Shown: positions 10,474 through 21,298 of the stretch, piece by piece
How positions within the stretch are numbered: position 1 is the stretch's first letter
Layout of the letters: the number at the start of each line of letters is the position of its first letter
Origin: Yarrowia lipolytica
Lineage: Eukaryota; Ascomycota; Dipodascomycetes; Dipodascales
Direction of reading: 5' to 3'
DNA length: 64,000 nt
Assembly: GCF_001761485.1 (NCBI RefSeq)
Contig: NC_090774.1
Span: 3,658,001-3,722,000 of the forward strand
Program-made: the position numbers and the translations under genes
Notes under the pieces: model-generated
The model's database searches: none
Told to the model about the DNA's origin: nothing
The model's input: only the letters and a program-made list of their open reading frames with translations

Positions 10474-11223
10474 CTACTGAAAAGTCCTGTTAGTGCCTCC
10501 AATGCGGCTTCGTTTCTGTCGAATCTTCTGGCGCTCCCTTGCGTCAAAAGCAGGGTCGAGGTACAAGCCCAGGGGTTTTTCTGCAGGGTTGCTCACGTTT
10601 TTCGAGGGCCCAAGTCTGATGAACAGAATGGGAGATCCCAGCGAAAAAATTCGATGTACTTTGAAACGGTTGAGTTTGGTGATCTTGTAAGCCAGAATAC
10701 CTGTATCGACGGATTTGTCCTCAGCGAGATCTGACGGAGCAGAAGAGTCAACCTCTGTATTTGAATCGTCACTCTTCATCTCTAGCGATTTCACCTTTTC
10801 CAACAAGGAAGGAGACAAAGAGTCCTGGTCCAACCTGGGGCTAGAGGAGGTGTCTGGAGTAATTTCCGAGCCAGGGACCCTTGGCTGATCGTAGGCGATA
10901 ACCACTGCCTTAGCTCTTTCCTCCACAGGACCCCGCTGCACCTCCTTAACCCCCCACACCTGTTTCAGATGAACCTCGATGGTGTCAATCTGGTTTAGAC
11001 CTGCCACCAGCATGGCCCAGGGCAGCTCTCGCCCACGGGATGAGATTGAAGCAATCTGTCCTAGCTTGCTAAATAGAAAAAGTTCATTGAAATGGAAGGT
11101 GATGATGTCACGCAGCTCTCCAACACTGATGTTGGGGCTGACATCAATGTTGAAGCTCTGAGGGTCGCTCGAGAGAATATCGACCGTCAGATGGCGCATG
11201 ATGGCGACGTCAGAGTATGGCAT
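10474..11223 (-). CDS. Hypothetical protein, 249 aa
   Basis: The uninterrupted frame has protein-like composition and begins MPYSDVAIMRHLTVDIL. An alternative start is Met9. Residues ~9-95 read like a beta-grasp/ubiquitin-like fold (short strands, FNIDVSPNISVGELRDIITFHF), followed by a Ser/Asp/Glu-rich linker. A conserved-looking C-terminal block (NRFKVHRIFSLGSPILFIRLGPS; GLYLDPAFDARERQKIRQKRSR) ends in a basic stretch that could be a nuclear signal. The ubiquitin-like reading is an inference from strand pattern only. I do not recognise a function. Confidence 0.6.
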   Translation of the reverse strand: MPYSDVAIMRHLTVDILSSDPQSFNIDVSPNISVGELRDIITFHFNELFLFSKLGQIASISSRGRELPWAMLVAGLNQIDTIEVHLKQVWGVKEVQRGPVEERAKAVVIAYDQPRVPGSEITPDTSSSPRLDQDSLSPSLLEKVKSLEMKSDDSNTEVDSSAPSDLAEDKSVDTGILAYKITKLNRFKVHRIFSLGSPILFIRLGPSKNVSNPAEKPLGLYLDPAFDARERQKIRQKRSRIGGTNRTFQ

Positions 11224-12129
11224 GTCGAATTTCGCACTAGTGGGTCTTAGGCTCGGACTAATCTCGTGCTAGCAATGCATGCATCCCACACGCAGGCTAT
11301 ATACAGGTTTTTGAATCTTGCGCTATCGAGAGGAAGTAGCAACTTGAAAGGGATATGATAGTCACAGTACATATAAGTATACAGTACGAGTAGCCTAACA
11401 ACTCGAGCGGGGAACGAAGAGCTTCAAAAAGTTTTACAGCAAAAGTCGGCTTGGCTCGGAACAGACCACTTGTAGACATCTCACGTTTGCACGTGCCACT
11501 GCTTACAGTGCCAGTACAGGTAAGATGCTGCAAAATAGCATACGGGTCATTGTAGACAACGCACGACAGTGAGTCTAGCTGGAGTTCCGAGCATGCTACT
11601 GAGAGTCTGTTAGAATTCAGTGAATAGAGCAGAATCGACTGTAGCAAACAAAATGGGATTTGGTACGCTAAATCCTATATGTATTCATCTTCTGACTTAC
11701 TTGTGCTCTAATCAAGTCAACTTTATTTTGTCATCTCAACAATACAAGTAACTAAATAGAGATAAATACTTGGTATATTAGTGTAAAAAGAGTAAGTAAG
11801 GAGTAATATTGTGTGTTGCACAATGTTTAGACGTGCACTGCTTACAGTGTCGTACAAGTATCGAACCCGTACTATAATCACGTACTGTACTTGAACTCGT
11901 ACTCGTAGCTACCGCACGTACTGGTACATTCTGTAGCTATGTTATTGATCAAACAGCTGCAAACAGTTTCATACACTTTTAGATAGAGACCCAAATAACT
12001 CCCTGTCTTGATACCACCAACCGGTACCGCTACTTCTCTGCCATTACAGTATGTGCTCGTACTGTATAGTCTACATGGCTCCTACTGTATTATGGAATAA
12101 TCACAATTAATCAATTAAATCTTACAAAA
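11224..12129. other. Intergenic, no gene seen
   Basis: A 906-bp interval with a dense cluster of TAC-rich words at ~11850-11935 (CGTACTGTACTTG, CTCGTACTCGTAGC). A 116-codon minus-strand ORF (11297-11647) has no domain and unlikely composition. Confidence 0.5.
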
Positions 12130-15100
12130 TCAACTCAGTCGCTCAGACAAGTCGGGCTGCTCAAAGTGAAGATTGATCTTCATGAAACCGTTCTCGCCAA
12201 ACTCAATCTCCTGCTCTCCGTTCTTGATCTCCGCCACGTTGACCGACCATCGTCCAAAATGCTCCGATCGGCCAAAGGTTCTATCCTCCTTACAAGAGAT
12301 GACCAGCTTGGCCGTGGGCTCGGCCTTGAAGGGCACCTCCTGGTTAATGTCATAGTCCTCTCGTTCAGTGGGTTTGATTCGCTTCTTCCACAGTTCTCGG
12401 TCCTTTCGGCCAGACAGATACACCTTGACCTGGAGTCGGTCGGTGCCCTGAAAGCCTCGAGCTCGAAGGATGGTTAGAGTACCGGGGAAGGTCTCGCCCT
12501 GGAAGAGAGCAGCAGCTCCATGGTTGGAAGCAGTGCTGTTGGCTCGAGAGTGGCCAGTTCGACCGGTTCGGCCGGTTCGAGAGCTCATGATGCTGCCTCG
12601 AGTGTCCGAAGGAGACAGATGCGAGTCCATAGACTTCCGCTCCATGGACTTTCGAGCATCGGGCATGGCAGGAGCCTTGAGATTGTGATCACCATCGTTA
12701 CCCTTGTCGTTGCCTCCTCGGTTAAAGGGGTTGATCTTGGAGCCAACCTTGTCGAAGTCTCTCTCGATTCGGCCAAAAGGATTGTGGCTGTGATGTCCAC
12801 CCTGCTGACCATCAGCAGAGTCCACGGGAGAAGCAGAGGTGGGATCGTCCTCGTGGTTGGAAGCCATCATGCCCTTCATCCGAGCACCGAGTCCAGACCG
12901 TCGAGGCTGGTCTTGGCCCTCGTTGACGGCATCAACATCAACGTTGGGATCGTCATCGTAGCTGGCGTTGGCAGCTCGATGACCTGCCACCTTGTCCTTG
13001 AGACCGCTGAAGGCCCCGCCAACAGCATGACCTGCACCTCCAACAGCGCCTCCAACGGCACTAGCAGCATTGTGAGCACCGTCCATAGCACCACCGAGAT
13101 GAGGGTGGCCAGAAGTGGCACCAGTGTCAGTGTCAGCAGCATGGGGGTTTCGAGCAGAAGAAGGACCGCCAAAATGAGACACTCCAGGCTCGCTCTCGTT
13201 GAGGTCGTGCTCAGAACCGTGAGTCTCGCCATCATTGGGGTCTTCTCGCATCTCTCCCTCAGAGTCCTCGTCACCCTTGTCCTTGTGTCGGCCAAAGATG
13301 GCTCGCTTGAGCTTGGAAGCTCCTCGGTGCACACCATGGCCCACAAAGCCAATACCCTTGATGGGGGCACCAGCGACAGAGGTGATGATCTTACCAGGGG
13401 TACCGACGGCACCACTCATCATACTCTTACCCTGCCAGGTCTTGGGAATGTACTCTGGCGAGAAGTTGAAGGCAAGACGGATGGATCCAGCGTGCTCTCC
13501 ATCCTCACCAAAGAGGTCTAGCACCTTGACGGCCTCCTCGTGAGGATTAATGTCGGAAAGGTCGACCCGAGCCTTTCCGAGGAAATCGTCATCAGCAGGA
13601 CCCATATCCCAATCCCAAACGTTGACAGTGAAGTCGGCCTTGATCAGAGACGATATCGCCATCTCAAAGAACTCGTTCCAGACCGGGTCCAGAGTCTTCT
13701 TTTGGGTCTTGGTCTTGAAGACACGCTTGCCCTCGAGGTCGAAGACAGCGTAAGGATCAGACTTACCACTTCGATCGGCTGCAGGCAGATCGTGGGCGTC
13801 CAGAACAGACACTTTGAGGTAGCCCATGTTGTCCAGGGACTCACAGGGGTCAATGGAGAACTCCAAAGGCAGGTACCAGGCGGACATGACACACTCACAA
13901 TGGCCTCGCTTCGTGTCAAACGCCATGGTGTAGTCCTTTCCGTAAGAACTCTTCAAGAAGTCAAAGGTGTTCATGGTATGCGACCCCAGGAGATGCTCCT
14001 TTCGCTCCTCGTCAGTCTCAATGCTCTTTCGAGAAGTCAAACGTACGGTAATCTTGGACTTGTACAGCTCTCGAATCATGGCGTCCGAAGTCTCGTTGCA
14101 TTCGGGATTGTTCTCCTTGATCTTACCAGACGACCACTTGGGAATGGCAAACTCGTCAAACAGCACCTGCAGGTAGCACTCCTTCTCGCCAATTACCTTG
14201 TAAGACTTCATGGTAAAGGGCAGCAGACCAGTGTCGTGGGAGACAATCTTGTCAAAAGGCCAGTCAAGCTTGCCCTCAAAAGCATCACCACCGGAAGATT
14301 CATCGACACCGCCAACAGGGTGATCAGCCTCCTCGGTGGTGTCTTCGTCAACGCCCTTGGACTTGGGATTAACATTGTCGCTCTGGGCACCTGCCTTATC
14401 GGCAGCCTTAGCGGCCTTGGTCTTGTCCTTGGCAGCAGCAGCCTTGGCCTTAGTGTCGGCCTTGATCTTGGCCTTCTGCTCCTCGGGAGTCATGGCCTTA
14501 GGGGTGTCAGCCTTAAGAGTGCTGTCTCCCTCAGAGCCGTCCAGACCAGTGCTGTCAATGGCCCCACTGTCGGAACCCTTGGCGGTGTCGTCGTTGTCGT
14601 TGGACGCAGCCTTGAGATCAGCCTGAGGATCTTCCTTGGCAGCTCCACCACCCCACCACCCTCCACCACCCTCCTGCTTGGAGGCGCCGGACTTGACGGA
14701 AGCAGCAACACCTTTCTCTTTAGCCTGTGCAGCCTTCTTCTCGTCAATCTCGGCCTTCTTCTTCTGCTCGGCGGGAGACATGACGGGGAGACAGGGGTAG
14801 AAGGAGCAGTAGAACTCCACTCTACCCTTAGGAGACTTCTTTCCCAGCTGAAGCTCACCAACATGGCCCTTCTCGTCGACATAAGGAACGTAATTACCAT
14901 CGTCATCGGTCTTGATGATAGAAGAAGCACGGTGCTCAAACTTACCGAGAGATCGATCATGAGACACTTTCTCAGAGTCCATACACTCAACGGTAATTCG
15001 CTCGTGAGATGAGTGGACCGGAGCGTAGATGTACTCGTCCCAAACAGGGTCCAGGTTGGCAGTAATTGTTCGAGTTCGACATCGGGCATATCCTCCGACC

Positions 15101-17549
15101 AGAATTCGGACGTATGGATCTACCTTGCCGACGGTCTCGAGGTTTCGCAGGTCAGTAGCCTTGATGATGTGGAATCGGAGCACACCAATGGGTTCAACGT
15201 AGCCGGAGCCGCCACCAACACCAGACAGACCAAGAGGTTTCCAGAGAGCAGTGATTCGCATTCGACCAGCGTCGGCAAAGTCGTGCCAGTCCTCTCCATC
15301 CTCAGTGCTCTCAACCAGATCGTCGACAGTCTTCTGGATCTTGCCAATAACAGGATCAGAAGACATGCCTCGAGAGTCCTTGACAGTGAATGAAACCTTA
15401 CCCGAGTCCTTGTCTGTGACGAGGAACTCAAAGGCGTCGTCCCAAACGGGGTTGTTGGACCGCTTGATCACGTTGGTGTTGTGCAGCAGCTTACCATTGA
15501 AGGCCAGCTCGACGTAGGGTGACAGTTGGCCAACCATGGATAGCTTGGGATCCAGGTCCTTACACTGGTTGATGACCACTCGAAGAATACCAGAGGGGGA
15601 GTCGGGCGGAGGTTCGGTGGTACCATCCTCCAGAGTCTTGCCCTCTAGCACGGGGAACCATCGGGCATCGTAGATAAGAGTTCCCTTCTTCTTTCGGCCC
15701 TCCAGCACCTCGCCATGGATACCCTTCTGCTCGGGCTTGGCCGAGACAGTGTCCAGGTTCATGGAGACAGAACCAATGGTCTTGTCGGTTCGGAAGTCGT
15801 TGAAATCGATAATCTCCATTCGCAGCACTTCGGTAAGGTTGTTGACCAGCAGGTACTTGGTCTCATTCCATCGGGGGTTGCAGGTATCCTTCTTGACGGA
15901 GGTTCGGCCACATTCCTCGTTCTTGAGCCAGAAAATAATGTAGGGATCCACTGTGTTGCCAATTCGACCAGAGCCCTTGAGGTTGCCGGCTCGGTAGACA
16001 GTGATAGCCAGCACACCGACAGCAGAGTCCAGAGCAGAGCCAGAAAGCATCTGCTGCACGTTGAGCTGGAAGGCGTTGGGGGCGTACATCATAGGACCAA
16101 TGTTGGCATGGACCATTTCGTGGATGAAAGAGGTAAGGCCGGGGATGACGTTGATATCGAAACCGAGAGTCTCTCCTCCAATGGGCTTAAGCACGAAATC
16201 AAAGTCCGGAGGCTCGAGGAAGGAAATATCGACAGTCTGGATATGGGGGAAGAGGGTCATCATTCGGATTCGGATTCGTACGTGGCCGGAGAAGGACATG
16301 TCCTCCAGCAAGATGGGCAGAGATTTGGAGACAACACCCTTACCAATTCGGACAGACAAAACAACCTTGGGGTTGACCTTGTTCTTCAGCTGTCGAGCAG
16401 TCAGATCCTCGGTATCGTTGGGAGTGAAAGAGAACTTCCAGTCCATGATAGACACGTCGTCCTCAGTCTTGGGGAATGTCCGAACATGGTCGACTCGAGG
16501 GGGCTTGGTTCCCAAAGTGAATGACTCAATGGCCATGGACTCAATGAAGCCGGGAGTGGAGCCAGCAAGCACCTGGTTACCAATCTGGACCACGGTGGCG
16601 GCCAGAACGGGCTCGTAGATGACCCAGAACTTGACCATGAACAGGTTGAGCCACTCCATGGTCTCCTCCTCACTCTCGATTCTCTTGACAGCAGCTTCTC
16701 GAGTAATGTCGTCTCTCACGTTTCGTCGCAGTCGTCGGATACTGGTTCGATAGTAGGTTCCGGTGACGGCAAGCACGAGAATCAGCCAGGCGGTTCCTCC
16801 ACCGAGCTTGGCCACAAGGAAAGACAGCACACCAGTCACCACAATACAGGCAATGTTGTGGTACCAGTCGCCGTAAAACTTGTTGGCAATGTACTCCTCC
16901 AGTAGAGTGGACTTGGTGATGAGGTCGTCGGCCTGCTCGTCCGAAGTAATACCCATCTCCTCAGACCATCCACCCATCTGCTTCCATCCGAGCTTCTTGG
17001 GCTCGGGAATTTGATTTTTCTCCATGTTCTTGGCAGCCATCTTCTCGATGTACGCGCCATCAATTGAGTCGGACACTTTGCCCTTGTCTTCTCCCTCAGC
17101 CTCGATTCGGCTCGACAGGCCAGGCACACCGGGACCACCTTGGATCAGATCAAACTCGTCAGCTGTGGCCTTTCGGTCCATGGGAGTATAGTTCTTCTGG
17201 TAGGCTGCGTTTCCTGGTAGCTTGTTGTCGGGAACGGCGATGGCGCCTGCCTTCTGCTCAGCAGTTCGCTCCTGAGAATTGATATGGGTGTCGTCCACTT
17301 TGTTGGGCACCGAGTTCTGCTGGTGGTGGGCTTTCTTGGGGTCAACAGCATTCTGATTGGCGACTCCGGCGACGGGGAACGCGGTTCCAGCGGGCCGGTC
17401 CTTCTTGGACAGACCGGGCTTCTTGTTGGCATCCACCACAGCAGCGTTGGGAGCAATGTGGTCACGGATCTTGTGACTGACACGTCCGGGCATGTCACCG
17501 AGAGAAGGGTTAGAGGAGTCTTCGGAAGCTCGTTGGGCGCCTTGGTTGC

Positions 17550-17583
<34 letters not shown>

Positions 17584-17754
17584 GGTTTTGGAGTCGTCGC
17601 CATTGCCCATGCCGACGGAACTCATGACACCGTCAACAAACCCCTGCGACTTGGAACTCTGGGACTGGTCATTGTCCAAATATGTTTCTGGACGGCCGCC
17701 TGAGTGCCCGACCTCCTGGTTCTGATTGCCAGAAGCAAAGTGTGGGTCGCTCAT
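12130..17754 (-). CDS. TCB3: Tricalbin, SMP and multi-C2 ER-plasma membrane tether
   Basis: An 1874-residue protein. An N-terminal low-complexity region (poly-Asn run) is followed by a hydrophobic hairpin at ~300-335 (NIACIVVTGVLSFLVAKLGGGTAWLILVLAV split by Gly). The SMP lipid-transfer domain spans ~365-575, and then come at least four C2 domains (VLAITVYRAGNLKG; ILRVVINQCKDLD; VLRFHIIKATDLR; YLKVSVLDAHDLP with DRSGKSDPY and WDWDMGPADDDFLG Ca-binding loops). A degenerate C2-like block lies at the extreme C-terminus, and K/A/D-rich linkers separate the domains. Tricalbins bridge cortical ER to plasma membrane and move lipids. The frame extends 21 codons upstream, but the preceding bases CTAACACAG are a perfect intron acceptor, so I start at MSDPHF. 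Which of TCB1/2/3 is closest is not resolved. Confidence 0.9.
17551..17584 (-). repeat. Trinucleotide run encoding poly-Asn
   Basis: An (AAC)n run on the coding strand encodes 11 Asn in the disordered N-terminus of the tricalbin. Likely length-polymorphic. Confidence 0.8.
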
Positions 17755-17900
17755 CTGTGTTAGACATTGTAGGGGGTTCTTGTCCAGTAGGGTGACTTGC
17801 TCGTCAGGTGGAGTCATAAAGTCGTACGATAGACAAATTGACGGTGCAACTGTCTGTGTGTACGCAATGGTTCACGTGAGTGTCGCCCAGTAATACTCAC
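17755..17900 (-). other. Predicted 5'-UTR intron of the tricalbin gene
   Basis: Minus-strand donor GTGAGTATTA at 17900 and acceptor CTAACACAG ending at 17755, immediately before ATG. Both match the signals of the coding introns in this window. The upstream exon holds no ATG for at least 150 nt. Splicing would remove the short in-frame N-terminal extension MTPPDEQ. Confidence 0.65.
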
Positions 17901-19357
17901 ACTGGTAATGGCCTATATGGCTCAGTTGGTTAGCAGTGGTGCGGGTTTTGCCAGAGAAAGAAAGGCAAGGAGCTGGAATAAAGGCAACGAGAGGTGCAGG
18001 CGCAAGCCAGAACAATGGCTATTGTTGGAACGCGAGGGTTTGGGTTTCACCCACTTTAGCAAGAGTTAGAGATGAACTTTAGAAAGACGAGCTCGGGGAA
18101 GATCATTATCGGTACAATTGTAACTACAAGGGCTGTGTTCACACAAGTGCAGACCAGCACAGTGAAATAAATTGTGCAGTGTCGTTCCTTGGTAGCAGCT
18201 CTTGTTAGTAGTACTAGTGTGCGACCCACAGCTATAGCCCACACCCACACTAAATGCAGAAATAAGGCGGATCACCGGACTAACAGTAACTGGGGCATTA
18301 GACACAGAGTTGAACGTTGATTATAGGACTGTGCATTGCACTGGCATGGTTTGTGTTCCCTACAGGCGGCCTACCCTTTTTTTGGCCGGTTTTACCTTCA
18401 TAGCCCGGTTTGGCTTCTTGTCTGGTTTTTTTTGCTTCCAAGCCTTCTTCGAGATGTTCTGTCTAATAATTAATATATCCCAAGCCGCGCGAAGTGGCCC
18501 CCTGATTTTCACTCACACGTCACATTCCAACGCACAAAGCATGTATGGAAGAAGCACAATACGGAGATAAAGACAAACGTGTCATTGGTGGTCGGGGAGA
18601 CCACAGACGATTTCTGTCAACGTGTCATTTTCACCCTAAGCGAAGACTTCCATCCCTGCTGTCGGGTGTCGGTGCATCTCTCTTCCCACACAGAAAAGCT
18701 GTTCGCAATGTACTTGTAATGACAGCAAGACCCATCGTCTCACTCCAGCAACATAAGTGAAACACATTCCAAATGTACAGCCGCTGCGGGACGAGCTATG
18801 TGCAGGCACACAGGCCATTTTTAAGGGGTACTAAAGCACTGGCGATTTAGAACTAGTGCGGTGCATTGTGATGAACTACAAGTCGATCATTGAGCGCTTT
18901 TGACATTACTGTAATGACTCTGGCACGTCTCCTTTTCTATAATTTCTACACTGGTATGATAGTTACAGACAGTCCTAATATTAGACATTGTGAGGTGTAA
19001 CCTGTTCCCAGCCCAGTTCGGCAGAGCTCAACGTTCGAATGGGTCAGACCCTAACCTCTGGTTGTTGGATAGAATTACCCTGCAGATGATGGTAGCCGCA
19101 CCTCAAAACCAAAAACTTTGCCCTGTATCGACTGAGCCCTACCTATTCTGACTGTTCACACGCGCAATCACACTGTCAACCTCCGACCTGCTGCATCACA
19201 ACACCTCCCCCGCAACCTCCACTTGTCACATACTGTAGCTCGTTCGCCAAGAAGTGTCAGAAACCCAATCCATCCAATTTTACCGCTTCCCCAGTCCAAC
19301 TAAAAATACGAGCAAGCTAAACTAATCGCTACCTAATCGCTATCAACAATAACAAAA
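17901..19357. other. Intergenic / tricalbin 5'-UTR region
   Basis: The proximal part is probably the tricalbin leader and promoter. The rest is the promoter of the plus-strand SNA-like gene, with a GACCCTAACC word (reverse GGTTAGGGTC) at ~19047-19056. No ORF has support. Confidence 0.5.
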
Positions 19358-19918
19358 ATGGCACCGCCTCTTAACAACCCCAACTACCAGCCCCAGCAGC
19401 AGAACCCCAATTACCAGACCAGAAATAATGACGAACCGTCCAATGCGTGTCTCTACGTCCTTGCCGTCTTCTTCCCCTTCGTCGCCGTGGGAATCAAAAG
19501 AGGAGGCTGCTCGGGAGAGATGTGGCTATGTTTACTCCTGTCCTACTTCTTCTACATCCCAGGGTTGATCTATGCCATCTACATCATCCAGCAGGACTCA
19601 GACAAAAGGCGAGCCCAGGACGTTGAGCATATGGGACAGGGCTATGCTACACAGTACCAGCAACCCCAACCCATCCAGCCACACTACAACCAGCAGCCCC
19701 TGCACCAGCAGCAGGCTTACCCTACTGAAGGCACATACCCCCAAGTCGCTCCTGCTAAGCATGAGCCTGCGCCCATGACTCAGCCTCCTGTCAACCAACA
19801 TTCTGGCGTTGCTCCTCAGATGCATTCCGGTATTTCTCCCCAGGCCCCTCCTCCTACCTACGCTGAGGGTCCCTCACAGCCTCTCCATGAGAAGGCTCAG
19901 TATGTTCCTCCCAACTAA
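19358..19918 (+). CDS. PMP3/UPF0057-type membrane protein with PPxY tail (SNA3/SNA4-like)
   Basis: A 186-residue protein. Residues ~25-75 form the UPF0057 domain: two hydrophobic helices (CLYVLAVFFPFVAVGIKRG and MWLCLLLSYFFYIPGLIYAIYII) around a short Gly/Cys turn. The ~110-residue Gln/Pro-rich cytosolic tail ends with PPPTYAEG, a PPxY motif that binds WW domains of the ubiquitin ligase Rsp5. In S. cerevisiae, Sna3 and Sna4 carry such motifs and travel through multivesicular bodies to the vacuole. The same role is inferred here. The tail is longer than in the S. cerevisiae proteins (Sna3 is ~133 aa). Confidence 0.8.
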   Translation: MAPPLNNPNYQPQQQNPNYQTRNNDEPSNACLYVLAVFFPFVAVGIKRGGCSGEMWLCLLLSYFFYIPGLIYAIYIIQQDSDKRRAQDVEHMGQGYATQYQQPQPIQPHYNQQPLHQQQAYPTEGTYPQVAPAKHEPAPMTQPPVNQHSGVAPQMHSGISPQAPPPTYAEGPSQPLHEKAQYVPPN

Positions 19919-20337
19919 ATATTCTGCAACTCATCAAACTACTACAAGTAGTACATACTGTAATACCAAACAGTGCATACTGTCCTCGTACAATAATGTG
20001 AGTGTATGTTCTGTATTATATAATATCATTAATGCGCACAATAATTGGATCCAGTACAAGTACGACGTACGATACAGTACATTCGTAGTTACTTGTGTTT
20101 GTACTCGTCCCCCTGTACTCGTACTGATACGATATATACACTGTGACGAGTAGCCACGGCACATCCGACAAATCTCCAAACGTTTGCTGACCACAACGTG
20201 GGCCAAACCACAAACACTCTCTCAATAACATGAATACATATAAATACATTGACTATAAATAGTGCGTTTGACCCTAACCTGTCTCCTTTTCTCCATCCGA
20301 CTCACACCACCTAGTAGATCTCTCCTATTACCACCAT
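19919..20337. other. Convergent 3' intergenic region
   Basis: This holds the terminator regions of the SNA-like gene and the NSE1-like gene. It is rich in GTACAAGTA/TACTCGTAC words (19945-20130) and contains ACCCTAACC at 20271-20279. No gene seen. Confidence 0.55.
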
Positions 20338-20955
20338 CTAACCAGCCTTCGACTTGGCCCACTGAAGACGCTCGTTCATCTCCTCAAAAGGCCGGTTTAG
20401 CTCAAGATAGTCTTTGAACTCCTGGTAAAACCGCATGGTGCAGTAGTACTTGTTGCCATGGGCCTTCCACAGCCACTTCTCCTCCACCAGCAAACTGATG
20501 GCAGTGTTGGCCTGGTTGATGGATCCTAGACGAGCCAAAATCATAGACAAATCGTCTTCGAGAGCATACACACCCTTGTCATCCACTCCACCAATCAATT
20601 GCCGCTCAAACAGATAGCTGATGAACTCCCGAATGAACTTGACCACAAGTAGGTTCTCCACATCAATACCCGAAGTGTCCTGCAGAGCAGTGGAGTCGTC
20701 CTTTGACGACCACACCAAGCATCGCGTTTCTTCGTTCAGAGAGTTCTTGACGACATCCAACTGGAATCCAAACTCCGAGATGTTGGTCTGGATCTCTTGA
20801 ATCAGTTTCATGAGCATCATAGGCTTGTTCCTCTCCCACTCAACGGCTTCCACATCCATGTATTCTGGATATTGGCGAATCAGCATGTAAGCATCTTCAA
20901 TATCCATCTCACCACATTTCATCATAGCCTGGGTGAATGCTTGTCGTGCCGTCAT
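20338..20955 (-). CDS. NSE1: NSE1-like SMC5/6 complex subunit lacking the RING domain
   Basis: A 205-residue protein whose order of elements follows Nse1: N-terminal winged-helix (MTARQAFTQAMMKCGEMDIEDA), a segment with INxNIxxFGF-like spacing (IQTNISEFGFQLDVV), a strand pair, and a second winged-helix ending AISLLVEEKWLWKAHGNKYYCTMRFYQEFKDYLEL. This resembles the stretch before the RING in S. cerevisiae Nse1. The C-terminal NH-RING, with its CxxC pairs, is absent: the frame stops at KSKAG, and no cysteine-rich continuation or splice donor is visible in the next 400 bp. Nse1 supports Nse3-Nse4 in DNA repair. The assignment rests on pattern matching and is moderate. Confidence 0.5.
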   Translation of the reverse strand: MTARQAFTQAMMKCGEMDIEDAYMLIRQYPEYMDVEAVEWERNKPMMLMKLIQEIQTNISEFGFQLDVVKNSLNEETRCLVWSSKDDSTALQDTSGIDVENLLVVKFIREFISYLFERQLIGGVDDKGVYALEDDLSMILARLGSINQANTAISLLVEEKWLWKAHGNKYYCTMRFYQEFKDYLELNRPFEEMNERLQWAKSKAG

Positions 20956-21298
20956 TGTGTGCTGTGATGTTGATGATAAAGCCTACGCGCACAGTGAACT
21001 TTTTTGACGCGTTTTCAATTTAGCTTAGCGTCCAGAGCGTGAGGTGAAATGTGAAAACGGCTGTAATACAATATACAGTAGCTACAAGTGCATTATGATT
21101 AAAGAGATGAACACAAGTAGCTGAGTATATAAATGAATAAAATCAAATTTATCAATTTTTTTTTCATCTTTTTTTCAAACGACATTGAGGGCGAGATGAC
21201 TCCCAGTGGGCCGTGCGGCGATTAATAGGTACGGTTTATCGTGTTGTAAGGTCGTCACGAGTAATTGTGCAAAATGAGACCAGAACCTATGGAAGCAC
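20956..21298. other. Intergenic, NSE1-like promoter and HOS1 3' end
   Basis: 343 bp, AT-rich around 21080-21180, with a TACAGTAGCTAC word near 21074. Nothing else seen. Confidence 0.5.

Noticed and set aside
12520-15012. Long plus-strand ORFs (up to 490 codons) opposite the tricalbin gene
   Set aside because: Shadow frames of the strongly biased codons of the minus-strand gene; no domain sense.
17918-18060. TGGCTCAGTTGG, a perfect tRNA A-box, with a distant GGTTTCACCC
   Set aside because: No cloverleaf can be drawn: no acceptor stem partner, no proper T-arm loop. It lies in the predicted tricalbin leader. Chance or very old tRNA remnant.
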